A stretch of 64,000 nucleotides of DNA from Porphyromonas asaccharolytica DSM 20707 (GTDB lineage Bacteria; Bacteroidota; Bacteroidia; Bacteroidales; Porphyromonadaceae), in assembly GCF_000212375.1 (NCBI RefSeq), contig NC_015501.1, forward strand, positions 1,736,001 to 1,800,000, in the 5' to 3' direction. This document shows positions 34,437 to 42,623 of this stretch, in pieces; the stretch's first letter is position 1, and each line of letters opens with the position of its first letter. A program made the translations under genes and the position numbers. The notes beneath the pieces are model-generated. The model was not told where the DNA came from and made no database searches. It worked only from the letters and a program-made list of their open reading frames with translations.

Positions 34437-35838
34437 ACATCTTGCGTCCGCGACGCTGTTGCTTCTTTTCGTCCTGCTTCTGCTGTTGGGGTGCAGTGGG
34501 TTGTGTCTGCCCAGACTTGAGAGGCTCCTTGATATACTTAGTAGCCTCATTGGTCTTGCCGTGATTATTCACGGCTACTTGCGTCTTGTGTTCTTCCGCC
34601 ACGGCTTCGACCTTTCCCGTCCCTTGCTTCTTGTCAGGGTTCCATTTGTAGAAGCGTGGGCGGTTTTGCTCTTTGTCCATACGGACATAGGCATTGAAGG
34701 GTTGCCCCTCTTTATCGATCATGTTTTTGAGGTAAAGTGTGCGACCATTGTCTAAGGCTTCTCGTTGCTTCTCTGACAGCTCTAGGCCACAAAGCTTGCG
34801 GGGTGCTTTGCTTTGTTGACGATCTTGTCGCTGTTCCTGACGCTCTTTGAGACTCTTGTTCTCTCCGAAGATGAACTCAATGCCTTTCTTCTCTGCATTG
34901 ACCTGAAGTGTAGCATCGAAAGACTTGCCACTCTTAGCGGTCATACCTTCTACTTTCACCGCTTTGCCTTCCACTAGATCTTTGTATTGTTGATCAGAGA
35001 GCGTGACGCCTTTGATCTCTTGAGGAATACTTACACGGTCGGCACGTAAGGCGATAATCTCATTGGTCTGTGGGTCGATGGAGACATAGGCTGCGAAAGG
35101 CTCTCCGCTCTTGGGTGTTACCTCAATGGTTTTGCCGAGATTACCGGTTGCGAGTAGTTGCTCCTTCTCTTCGGGTGAGAACTTGTAGCCCATATAGGGA
35201 TAGTCGAGCTGTGGCTCTTTACGCATAGCGTGTACGGCTAACCCGATATTGCCCTCATTATCTGTACGGAAAGCAAGGCGAGCCTCTGTGTAGATAGTTG
35301 TATCTCCAATGGGGATAGCTATGGTCACGAGATTGCTCTTCTGCCAATTGAGCATCTTCTCTAGCTCACCACTTTGCTCTAACCGATCACGAGAGAGTCC
35401 GAGACTGTCGAGCATCTTCCAGTCTACCTTGTCTGCATCAATGGCTGTGCTCTTCTTCTGCTGTGGTAGATAGTCTTCAAAGGGAACACCAACCTCTGCC
35501 AACTGCCGTCTGCTTTCAGGAGTCTCTCGGCTTTGGAGCAGAGTACGCAGGTTATCTACGCCTTGCTCCACATTGTTCGCCAACACCTTGTATAGCCCAA
35601 AGTGGGAGGGATTATTGAACTGCTTGAGAAAGTTGGTCATAAAGTTCTTCAGCAGTCCATCTTTGCTGTTGAACTTCAGAAATGCCGCCTGATTAGCTTC
35701 AAGTGGCTCAGTTGTTTTGAGTTTACCCTTGTCATCGATCCCCGAAACGATGGTGAGTTTCCCCGCTTCTTGCTGGTTCTTTACCTCGGTGCGATCCTCT
35801 AAGACCAGCACGTAGTTGTCATTGCTATTTGCTTCCAT
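34435..35838 (-). CDS. DUF3945/DUF4099 conjugative-transposon protein
   Basis: 467 residues. Three repeats of about 60 residues share the pattern L(S/T)xxQxxxLxxGxxVxxxxMxxKxGxxFxAxLxVN (for example VTLSDQQYKDLVEGKAVKVE and ELSEKQREALDNGRTLYLKN), which is the DUF3945-type unit; the N-terminal part (DNYVLVLEDRTEVKNQQEAG) is DUF4099-like. The C-terminus is basic and Gln-rich. Such proteins are regular cargo of Bacteroides conjugative elements near topoisomerase genes; their role is unknown. A remnant of a second copy lies at 31709. Confidence 0.75.
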   Translation of the reverse strand: MEANSNDNYVLVLEDRTEVKNQQEAGKLTIVSGIDDKGKLKTTEPLEANQAAFLKFNSKDGLLKNFMTNFLKQFNNPSHFGLYKVLANNVEQGVDNLRTLLQSRETPESRRQLAEVGVPFEDYLPQQKKSTAIDADKVDWKMLDSLGLSRDRLEQSGELEKMLNWQKSNLVTIAIPIGDTTIYTEARLAFRTDNEGNIGLAVHAMRKEPQLDYPYMGYKFSPEEKEQLLATGNLGKTIEVTPKSGEPFAAYVSIDPQTNEIIALRADRVSIPQEIKGVTLSDQQYKDLVEGKAVKVEGMTAKSGKSFDATLQVNAEKKGIEFIFGENKSLKERQEQRQDRQQSKAPRKLCGLELSEKQREALDNGRTLYLKNMIDKEGQPFNAYVRMDKEQNRPRFYKWNPDKKQGTGKVEAVAEEHKTQVAVNNHGKTNEATKYIKEPLKSGQTQPTAPQQQKQDEKKQQRRGRKM

Positions 35839-36150
35839 AAATCACTCTGTTTGATTTGAATAATACCTTTCAGACAGCAAATATATATAGGAACAACTCT
35901 TCGAATTTCACCCGAGGATAAAGAAGGAAATAGTAGGAAACAGATAGTAATTAGGTCCTTGCAGGCAGAGTTGAAGCATTACATAAAGTAATCTCGTCTA
36001 AGTCTCTATAGAGGAACTCAAAAATTCAAGGAGACTATTTTTGACTATCCAGTAAGTAATGGGGAATTTCTTCGGACTTATGATTTCATTCTTCCGAAGT
36101 TTTATTTGGTTCATCCGAGATTCTGTGTGATGACTTAACTGTGGAACAGG
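35839..36150. repeat. Gap with degenerate family A repeat, copy 3
   Basis: 35839-36020 shows no gene. At about 36027-36130 a worn copy of the family A core is seen: TTCTTCGGAC, ATTTCATTCTTCCGAAGTTT and TTCATCCGAGA in tandem, with no clear CCACGTGG arms. It separates the DUF3945 gene from the ars operon. Confidence 0.55.
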
Positions 36151-36167
36151 GAAAAAGCTAGCTCGTA

Positions 36168-36199
36168 TTTGGCTGTTCAAATTATTGTTCGTACTTTTG
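36168..36199 (+). promoter_or_regulatory. Promoter of the ars operon
   Basis: TTTG at 36168-36171 and TACTTTTG at 36192-36199 with a 20-base spacer; the transcript would start about 25 bases before arsR. ArsR binding here would give autorepression. GTACTTTTGC (36191-36200) also fits GTANNTTTGC, the CTnDOT attachment core. Confidence 0.6.
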
Positions 36200-36228
36200 C
36201 AAACAACAAGGGAGAAAGGAGAATTGGA

Positions 36229-36555
36229 ATGAAAGAAAAACGATACACAACAGAGCAGAAACAGATTGCTCGATTTGCCAAAGCAATGGGACATCCGGCA
36301 CGGGTGGCTATTCTTGCTTTCTTGGCAAAACAAGAGAGTTGCTTCTTCGGTGACATTCACGAAGAACTGCCCATTGCCAAAGCAACCGTTTCGCAGCATT
36401 TGAAGGAATTGAAAGATGCCGGCTTAATTCAGGGGGAAATAGAAACGCCCAAAGTCCGGTATTGTATAAACCAGGAGAACTGGGAACTTGCCCGAAAGTT
36501 GTTTGCAGCTTTTTTAGGAGACTGTAAATGTAAAGATACATCGTGCTGTGAATAG
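36229..36555 (+). CDS. arsR: ArsR-family metalloregulator
   Basis: Winged-helix repressor that should leave DNA when As(III) or Sb(III) binds. From the ATG at 36229, preceded by GGAGAAAGGAG, it has 108 residues. The helix-turn-helix is [20 protein letters not shown] Cys lies in [13 protein letters not shown] where ArsR proteins often bind metal, and the tail [10 protein letters not shown] has four more Cys, a likely metalloid site. The frame extends 20 codons upstream, but those cross the promoter. First gene of the ars operon. Confidence 0.9.
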   Translation: MKEKRYTTEQKQIARFAKAMGHPARVAILAFLAKQESCFFGDIHEELPIAKATVSQHLKELKDAGLIQGEIETPKVRYCINQENWELARKLFAAFLGDCKCKDTSCCE

Positions 36556-36580
36556 CAGTACCTTTTTTTGGAATAGTAGT

Positions 36581-36601
36581 TCGTAGTTCTGCGAACTACG
36601 A
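36581..36601 (+). promoter_or_regulatory. Perfect inverted repeat between arsR and the next gene
   Basis: TCGTAGTTC-TGC-GAACTACGA, nine-base arms with a three-base centre, in the 70-base gap after arsR. There is no T-run, so it may be an operator, an RNA stability hairpin or a partial attenuator rather than a full terminator. Confidence 0.5.
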
Positions 36602-36625
36602 CTGTTGTATCAACCTTAAAGTAGA

Positions 36626-36865
36626 ATGACAATGGAAATTAAAGTATTAGGGACTGGGTGTTCAAGCTGTAAAGCCTTGCACGAAACTGCCAAACAAGCT
36701 ATTTCAGAATTAGGTTGCGAAGCGACCCTTGTCAAAGAGGAAGATTTATTGAAAATCATGGAGTATAACATTTTAGGGCTTCCGGCTTTGGTGATTGACG
36801 AGAAAGTCGTATCAGCCGGGAAAAAGTTATCCCTTGCAGAAGTAAAAGAATTGATAACCAAATAA
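36626..36865 (+). CDS. Small thioredoxin-like protein of ars operon
   Basis: 79 residues of the TM0996/MTH895 small-thioredoxin type: VLGTGCSSCKALHETAKQA holds the CxxC near residue 12, and GLPALVIDEKVVSAG near the end is the cis-Pro side of the active site. It probably feeds electrons to the arsenate reductase or to ArsF/ArsG. A second ATG two codons in is possible. Confidence 0.82.
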   Translation: MTMEIKVLGTGCSSCKALHETAKQAISELGCEATLVKEEDLLKIMEYNILGLPALVIDEKVVSAGKKLSLAEVKELITK

Positions 36866-36874
36866 CAATGAGCT

Positions 36875-37318
36875 ATGAGAGAATTATTTTATCTACTGAT
36901 TACAACGCTGGTCTTAGTTTCCTGTAGTAACGGTTCAAGGGAAAAGACCGGAGAAAATCAAGCGGAAGAAACACAGTCTAACCGCATAGAGGTTCTTTAT
37001 TTTCATGGAGCGCAGCGGTGTATCACTTGCCGGGCGATAGAAGCAAATACAGAAGCCCTTTTGGATAGCCTTTATTCAAAAGAAAAAGCAGACGGCAGAA
37101 TTATCTATAAAGTGATAGATATTTCAAAGAAAGAGAATGAAGCGATTGCAGACAAGTACGAAGTGACATGGTCGTCTTTGTTTGTAAACAGCTGGATAGA
37201 CGGAAAAGAGAATGTAAACAATATGACCGAGTTTGGTTTTTCCAATGCGAAAAATGCACCGGACAAGTTTAAAGAGGGAATTAAAAGCAAGATTGACGAA
37301 TTGTTAAAGCAGTTGTAA
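36875..37318 (+). CDS. arsF: ArsF-type thioredoxin-fold lipoprotein
   Basis: 147 residues with lipobox TLVLVSCSNG (Cys near 16) and a thioredoxin-like domain with YFHGAQRCITCRAIEANTEAL (split: YFHGAQRC, ITCRAIEANTEAL), in which CITC is the redox pair. It fits the ArsF family known from the Bacteroides vulgatus ars operon, named as a nitroreductase subunit for nitro-aromatic arsenicals. That function is taken from family naming and is not shown by the sequence itself. One base separates it from arsG. Confidence 0.72.
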   Translation: MRELFYLLITTLVLVSCSNGSREKTGENQAEETQSNRIEVLYFHGAQRCITCRAIEANTEALLDSLYSKEKADGRIIYKVIDISKKENEAIADKYEVTWSSLFVNSWIDGKENVNNMTEFGFSNAKNAPDKFKEGIKSKIDELLKQL

Positions 37319-37319
37319 G

Positions 37320-38027
37320 ATGGACTTTCTTCAATCGCTATTGGACAACAGTTCTATTCCTGCTATTACAGCTTTTATACTGGGAATTTTAACGGCGGTC
37401 AGCCCGTGTCCGTTAGCGACCAACATAACGGCAATGGGATTTATTAGTAAGGACATAGAAAACCATCACCGGATATTTATAAACGGTCTGCTTTATACTT
37501 TTGGCAGAATAGTAAGCTATACGGTTCTTGGCTTTATCCTTATCCCTATCCTCCGTGAGGGTGCAAGTATGTTTATGGTTCAAAAAGCCGTAAGCAAGTA
37601 CGGAGAAATGCTGATTGCTCCAGCGTTAATCATCATCGGAATATTTATGCTCGATGTAATAAAACTCAATCTGCCGAAAATCAATATCGGCGGTGAAAGC
37701 TTGAAAAAGAGGTCTAAAGGCGGTTGGGGGGCTATGCTATTGGGTATTTTATTCGCCCTTGCTTTTTGTCCTACCAGTGGAGTATTTTATTTCGGTATGC
37801 TTATACCTATGTCAGCAGCGGAAACGAGCGGGTATCTCTTACCTGTTATTTACGCTATTGCTACGGGATTACCCGTAATCCTTGTTGCATGGATTTTAGC
37901 GTACAGTGTTGCCGGACTGGGTAAGTTTTATAGCCGTACCCAAATATTCGAGAAATGGTTTCGTAAAATAGTTGCCATCCTCTTTATTGCGGTAGGAATT
38001 TATTATGCAGTAGTCTTTTATCTATAA
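37320..38027 (+). CDS. arsG: ArsG-type membrane protein (DsbD/CcdA-like permease)
   Basis: 235 residues with six hydrophobic segments. The conserved cysteines lie in AVSPCPLATNITAMGF (helix 1) and ALAFCPTSGVFYFGML (helix 4), as in CcdA/DsbD electron carriers. In ars operons of Bacteroidota the family is annotated as an aromatic aminobenzylarsenical efflux permease; the cysteine layout would equally fit electron supply to ArsF. The pairing with arsF supports joint work in the envelope. Confidence 0.75.
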   Translation: MDFLQSLLDNSSIPAITAFILGILTAVSPCPLATNITAMGFISKDIENHHRIFINGLLYTFGRIVSYTVLGFILIPILREGASMFMVQKAVSKYGEMLIAPALIIIGIFMLDVIKLNLPKINIGGESLKKRSKGGWGAMLLGILFALAFCPTSGVFYFGMLIPMSAAETSGYLLPVIYAIATGLPVILVAWILAYSVAGLGKFYSRTQIFEKWFRKIVAILFIAVGIYYAVVFYL

Positions 38028-38058
38028 ACATGGAGTATCACCTTAAACAAAAAACAGT

Positions 38059-38385
38059 ATGAAGAAGATAGAAATTTTCGACCCGGCAATGTGTTGCCCT
38101 ACGGGTCTTTGTGGAACAAACATTGACCCTGAATTAATGCGTATTGCGGTTGTTATTGAAACATTGAAGAAACGGGGTATCATCGTTACCCGTCACAATT
38201 TACGTGACGAACCGCAAGTATATGTAAGTAATAAGACGGTAAACGAGCATCTGCAAAAACATGGAGCGGATGCACTGCCTATTACTTTAGTGGACGGTGA
38301 AATCGCCGTTTCAAAAACCTATCCTACCACCAAACAAATGAGTGAATGGACGGGTATCAATTTGGATTTTATGCCAGTAAAATGA
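38059..38385 (+). CDS. arsD: Arsenical metallochaperone ArsD
   Basis: Carries As(III) to ArsA. 108 residues with the vicinal cysteine pair and third Cys in FDPAMCCPTGLCGTNIDPEL (near residues 12, 13 and 18), the metalloid site of ArsD. The later Cys pairs of some ArsDs are absent. Directly before arsA, as usual. Confidence 0.93.
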   Translation: MKKIEIFDPAMCCPTGLCGTNIDPELMRIAVVIETLKKRGIIVTRHNLRDEPQVYVSNKTVNEHLQKHGADALPITLVDGEIAVSKTYPTTKQMSEWTGINLDFMPVK

Positions 38386-38404
38386 GTACTCATCAGCTAA
38401 TTGT

Positions 38405-40123
38405 ATGGAAATGAGGACATTTAACTTGTCAGATATAGATTTGACGAAATACCTTTTCTTCACCGGAAAGTGCGGTGTTGGAAAAACTTCGATTGCTTGT
38501 GCTACTGCGGTAGGCTTGGCAGATAATGGAAAGAAAATACTTCTTATCAGTACAGACCCCGCTTCAAACCTGCAAGATGTGTTTAATCAAACACTGAACG
38601 GACACGGCACGGATATTCAAGAAGTACCCGGCTTAATGGTCGTTAATCTCGATCCGGAAGAGGCTGCAGCCGAATACAGAGAAAGCGTTATTGCTCCTTT
38701 CCGGGGACAACTGCCCGAAAGTGTAATTCAGAATATGGAAGAACAACTTTCAGGCTCTTGTACGGTAGAAATTGCGGCTTTCAACCAGTTTTCCGATTTT
38801 ATCACGGATGCTGATAAAGCAAAAGAGTACGACCATATTATCTTTGATACAGCTCCCACGGGACACACGTTACGAATGTTACAATTACCATCAGCGTGGA
38901 GTACATTCATTAGTGAGAGTACGCACGGTGCATCTTGCTTAGGTCAATTATCCGGTTTGGAAGAACGGAAAGGTATCTATAAGCAGGCAGTTGAAACACT
39001 TTCGGATGCAAACGCAACCCGCTTAGTATTGGTTAGCCGTCCTGAAATCGCTCCATTGAAAGAAGCCGCACGTTCTTCACATGAATTGCAATTACTCGGA
39101 ATTAAAAACCAGCTATTGGTAATCAACGGGCTTTTGCTGCAATTAGATGAAACCGATAATGTATCAAAACAGATATATGACAGGCAGCAAAATGCTCTGA
39201 AACAGACCCCTGCAGAACTGCTGGAATATCCGTCTTATTATGTTCCTTTGCGGTCATACAATCTATCTAATATTGCGAATATCCGCCAGATGCTTTACAG
39301 TGATGATCTAACAAATGATGCGAACTATCAGCGGATTACCGATGCCAAAGGGATGGATGAACTGGTAAACGACCTCTATCAATCAGGAAAAAGGGTTGTT
39401 TTTACTATGGGAAAAGGTGGCGTGGGAAAGACCACTTTAGCCACTGAAATAGCCTTGAAATTAACAAAGCTGGGAGCAAAGGTGCATCTTACCACCACTG
39501 ACCCAGCAAACCATCTGAATTATAACCTTGCTGTTCAGGCTGGCATTACGGTAAGCCGGATTGACGAAGCGGAAGTGTTGGAAGCCTATAAAAACGAGGT
39601 TCGCAGTAAAGCTGCGGAAACAATGACAGCCGAAGATATGGAATATATTGAGGAAGATTTACGTTCACCGTGTACGCAGGAAATTGCAGTATTCCGAGCT
39701 TTTGCTGAAATTGTCGATAAGGCAGAAAAAGAAGTCGTAGTAATTGACACCGCACCTACCGGACACACTTTATTATTGCTGGATGCAACGGAAAGTTACC
39801 ATAAGGAAGTACAACGTACACAAGGCGACACTCCCGCTTCCGTAAGAAAGCTGTTACCACGTTTAAGAAACCCACAGGAAACAGAAATTGTTATTGTGAC
39901 CCTGCCCGAAGCAACACCCGTATTTGAAGCCGAACGTTTGCAAATGGACTTACAACGTGCCGGGATTAATAATAAATGGTGGATCGTGAATGCTTGCTTG
40001 TCACTAACTGATACCGAAAATTCTTTCTTGAGGGCAAAGGCGCAAAACGAATTGGTTTGGATTAAGAAAGTAGAAGAATTGTCGAAGGGAAATGCTGCCC
40101 TGATACCTTGGAAAAACAACTAA
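38405..40123 (+). CDS. arsA: Arsenical pump-driving ATPase ArsA
   Basis: 572 residues, two homologous ATPase halves. P-loops are TGKCGVGKTSIACATA near residue 20 and MGKGGVGKTTLATEIA near 335, each with a DTAPTGHTLR/L switch. Metalloid-binding cysteines are visible in LSGSCTVEIAAF, GASCLGQLSG and LRSPCTQEIAVF. It would energise Acr3-mediated extrusion with ArsD as chaperone. Confidence 0.95.
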   Translation: MEMRTFNLSDIDLTKYLFFTGKCGVGKTSIACATAVGLADNGKKILLISTDPASNLQDVFNQTLNGHGTDIQEVPGLMVVNLDPEEAAAEYRESVIAPFRGQLPESVIQNMEEQLSGSCTVEIAAFNQFSDFITDADKAKEYDHIIFDTAPTGHTLRMLQLPSAWSTFISESTHGASCLGQLSGLEERKGIYKQAVETLSDANATRLVLVSRPEIAPLKEAARSSHELQLLGIKNQLLVINGLLLQLDETDNVSKQIYDRQQNALKQTPAELLEYPSYYVPLRSYNLSNIANIRQMLYSDDLTNDANYQRITDAKGMDELVNDLYQSGKRVVFTMGKGGVGKTTLATEIALKLTKLGAKVHLTTTDPANHLNYNLAVQAGITVSRIDEAEVLEAYKNEVRSKAAETMTAEDMEYIEEDLRSPCTQEIAVFRAFAEIVDKAEKEVVVIDTAPTGHTLLLLDATESYHKEVQRTQGDTPASVRKLLPRLRNPQETEIVIVTLPEATPVFEAERLQMDLQRAGINNKWWIVNACLSLTDTENSFLRAKAQNELVWIKKVEELSKGNAALIPWKNN

Positions 40124-40127
40124 TCAC

Positions 40128-40556
40128 ATGAAGGTTTTAATTCTTTGTACAGGGAATAGCTGCCGCAGCCAAATGGCACATGGCTTTCTACAATCATTTG
40201 ACAATAAACTGGATGTCTTTTCAGCAGGAACAAAACCTGCTGAAAAGATTAATCCGATGGCGGTAAAGGTTATGGATGAAATGGGTATAGACATAGCCCA
40301 CCATATCCCTAAAAGTGTAAACCTATATATAGGGCAGGAATGGGACTATGTTATTACGGTCTGCGGTGGGGCAAATGAAAGTTGCCCAGTGTTTACTGGT
40401 GAGGTCGGAAAGAGACTGCACATAGGATTTGACGACCCCTCGGAAGCAACCGGGACACCAGAGTTTATAAACAGTGAATTTCATCGGGTACGGGATGAAA
40501 TAAAAGCCCGTTTCTATGACTTCTACCTGAACGAATTAAAACCACAGTTAAGCTAA
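40128..40556 (+). CDS. arsC: Arsenate reductase, LMW-phosphatase type
   Basis: Reduces As(V) to As(III) using a thiol relay. 142 residues with the CX5R loop in LILCTGNSCRSQMAHGF at the N-terminus and the acid in FDDPSEATG. Thioredoxin-coupled type; the small thioredoxin gene at 36626 may serve it. Four bases follow arsA. Confidence 0.9.
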   Translation: MKVLILCTGNSCRSQMAHGFLQSFDNKLDVFSAGTKPAEKINPMAVKVMDEMGIDIAHHIPKSVNLYIGQEWDYVITVCGGANESCPVFTGEVGKRLHIGFDDPSEATGTPEFINSEFHRVRDEIKARFYDFYLNELKPQLS

Positions 40557-40568
40557 ACAATTGTTGCT

Positions 40569-41615
40569 ATGGGAAAGAAACAAGGAATTGGAGTTTTTGA
40601 AAAATACCTGACTATCTGGGTTGCCTTGTGCATCATTATTGGGATTGCCGTGGGACAATGGCTTCCGGCAATTCCGCAAACATTAAGCAAATTTGAATAT
40701 GCCAACGTGTCTATACCCGTGGCAATCCTGATTTGGTTAATGATTTATCCGATGATGCTGAAAGTAGATTTTCAAAGTGTTAAGAATGTCGGCAAGCGTC
40801 CGAAAGGAATTATAGTCACTTGCGTTACAAATTGGCTGATAAAGCCATTTACCATGTTCGGAATAGCTTATTTGTTCTTCTATGTGGTTTTCAAAGCCTT
40901 TATACCTGCCGGATTAGCCGAAGAATATTTAGCTGGGGCGGTATTACTGGGGGCTGCGCCTTGTACAGCTATGGTGTTCGTGTGGAGTTACCTTACTAAA
41001 GGGGATGCCGCCTATACACTGGTACAAGTGGCAGTGAACGATTTAATCATATTGGTAGCGTATGCCCCTATCGTAGCTTTCTTGCTGGGAGTTGGCGGCG
41101 TATCTATCCCGTGGGACACTCTGTTGCTATCCGTAGGACTGTTTGTCGTGATACCACTTGCTGCTGGGGTCATTACCCGAATAGTGGTTATCCGCCGCAA
41201 TGGTGTGGAGTATTTCAACAACGTGTTTGTCAAGAAATTTAATAACTACACGGTAGCTGGATTGCTATTAACGCTTATTATCCTGTTTTCATTTCAAGGA
41301 GAAACGATACTGAACAACCCCCTGCATATCTTATTGATTGCAGTTCCGCTTGTATTGCAAACGGTTTTGATATTCTTCGTTGCTTACGGTTGGGCGAAAT
41401 GGTGGAAATTACCTCATGATGTTGCCGCACCTGCCGGAATGATTGGGGCAAGTAATTTCTTTGAATTGTCGGTTGCTGTGGCTATTTCTCTTTTTGGTTT
41501 ACAATCCGGGGCTGCACTGGCTACGGTGGTGGGCGTGCTGGTCGAAGTTCCAGTGATGTTGATGTTAGTAAGGATTGCCAATAACACACGAAGCTGGTTT
41601 CCGACTACAGAATAA
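40569..41615 (+). CDS. acr3: Arsenite efflux permease Acr3
   Basis: 348 residues, ten hydrophobic segments. The Acr3 signature LGAAPCTAMVFVWSYLTKGD with the essential Cys is in helix 4, followed by VAVNDLIILVAYAPI; FELSVAVAISLFG is in helix 9. Last gene of the ars operon, followed by a large hairpin. Confidence 0.94.
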   Translation: MGKKQGIGVFEKYLTIWVALCIIIGIAVGQWLPAIPQTLSKFEYANVSIPVAILIWLMIYPMMLKVDFQSVKNVGKRPKGIIVTCVTNWLIKPFTMFGIAYLFFYVVFKAFIPAGLAEEYLAGAVLLGAAPCTAMVFVWSYLTKGDAAYTLVQVAVNDLIILVAYAPIVAFLLGVGGVSIPWDTLLLSVGLFVVIPLAAGVITRIVVIRRNGVEYFNNVFVKKFNNYTVAGLLLTLIILFSFQGETILNNPLHILLIAVPLVLQTVLIFFVAYGWAKWWKLPHDVAAPAGMIGASNFFELSVAVAISLFGLQSGAALATVVGVLVEVPVMLMLVRIANNTRSWFPTTE

Positions 41616-41649
41616 CAATAGGGCAAAAGTCCTAATCTAACTTTATCGT

Positions 41650-41706
41650 AAAAAGGCTTGGTGCTGGAAATGTTTGTTCCTGACATTTCCAGCATTCTGC
41701 CTTTTA
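41650..41706 (+). terminator. Long hairpin after acr3
   Basis: AAAAGGC ... GTGCTGGAAATGT pairs with ACATTTCCAGCA ... GCCTTTT around a short loop. It lies 35 bases past the acr3 stop and ends in TTTT. Confidence 0.75.
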
Positions 41707-41833
41707 CAAAAGCCAGAATGAAGATATATCTTTCGGCACCAAGACAACCGCAACAATATGAACAATGAAATTGATTTTGAAGTATTTATAAAAACATGAG
41801 CTGTACTATCTATGAAAAAGTAAATGTTGATAA

Positions 41834-42283
41834 CTAGAATATTTCAATAGAGGTAGTTCTCGATGTCGTAGAGTGTCTGCAACGGTCACTTCAGATGAAA
41901 TCTCCGTCGAAGATTATTTTGAATTTGAGAAGCTTGTTAGCTTCAACTTCGTTTCTTTACTACGTAGCATCAATGTGATTTCTAAGCGTATACTCCTTTG
42001 TGATGTAGATATAACTCCATTCATAACAAAGGTGTCAAATCTATTTCTTCCAACACTAGTATTTCAGCTTGAAGAATATGGATTGCCAAGAATGCTAAGT
42101 CGTAAACTTCACAACTCACGAGTAATTGATCTGGAGCGAGTGGATATTTCTATTAACGACGTTCTTGATGAATTCCTAAAGGTAGGAATGAATCGAATTA
42201 TTGAGACTGCACAATTATCAGCGGTGGATCAATTTATCTTATCCTATTTTTTTGAGGGGATAACACCTTTAACTACTCCCTAA
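41834..42283 (+). pseudogene. C-terminal fragment of an unknown protein
   Basis: The frame is open from 41834 with protein-like sequence (LEYFNRGSSRCRRVSATVTS) and no start codon except a GTG at 41873. It goes on with YFEFEKLVSFNFVSLLRSIN and ends FFEGITPLTTP at the stop 42281-42283. The composition (helical, Leu and Ile rich) recalls C-terminal parts of large helicase-like proteins, but I cannot name a family. Upstream stop codons and the lack of an N-terminus mark it as a remnant. It runs convergently into the traG fragment. Confidence 0.5.
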
Positions 42284-42568
42284 GTAAGTTCCTGAGAGTT
42301 GGGTCAGCTTTGATACGAGCAGTCTCAGAGTCTACGAGGGATAGCACCTCTTGCTTGACTTGGCGATAATTGGCTTCAATAGTCTCCCGCAGACTGTCGG
42401 AGCCATTTTCGTTTGTGAAGTCCGCTATGATGGGGATAGGCTGGTAAGCTTTCGTTTCAGCTGAGACCTTGGCAACATCCACAACGATTTCTGCATGGAA
42501 GATTTTCTGATCGATGCGTTCATCGAATTTGTCTGCAGCCCCAACGAACATACCCTGAGTGGGGTTGC
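42273..42568 (-). pseudogene. 3' fragment of a MobC/TraG coupling-protein gene
   Basis: About 92 residues (QGMFVGAADKFDERIDQKIF to PTLRNLLRE) are almost identical to the end of the full gene at 51796, which reads QGMFVGAVSDNFDERIDQ and ends PTLSHLIKE. Likeness at the DNA level runs from about 42296 to 42568, versus 51820 to 52092. The rest of the gene is missing. It forms a direct repeat with the intact gene, with the export cluster in between. Confidence 0.85.
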
Positions 42569-42623
42569 GTTTCTATTGTTGTGCTATTCAGCTGGTATCG
42601 TTTGCTTTGCTCATCACATTCGA

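Noticed and set aside
41873-42283. Intact 136-residue gene with GTG start
   Set aside because: Protein-like sequence continues upstream of the GTG without a start codon, so it is a fragment.
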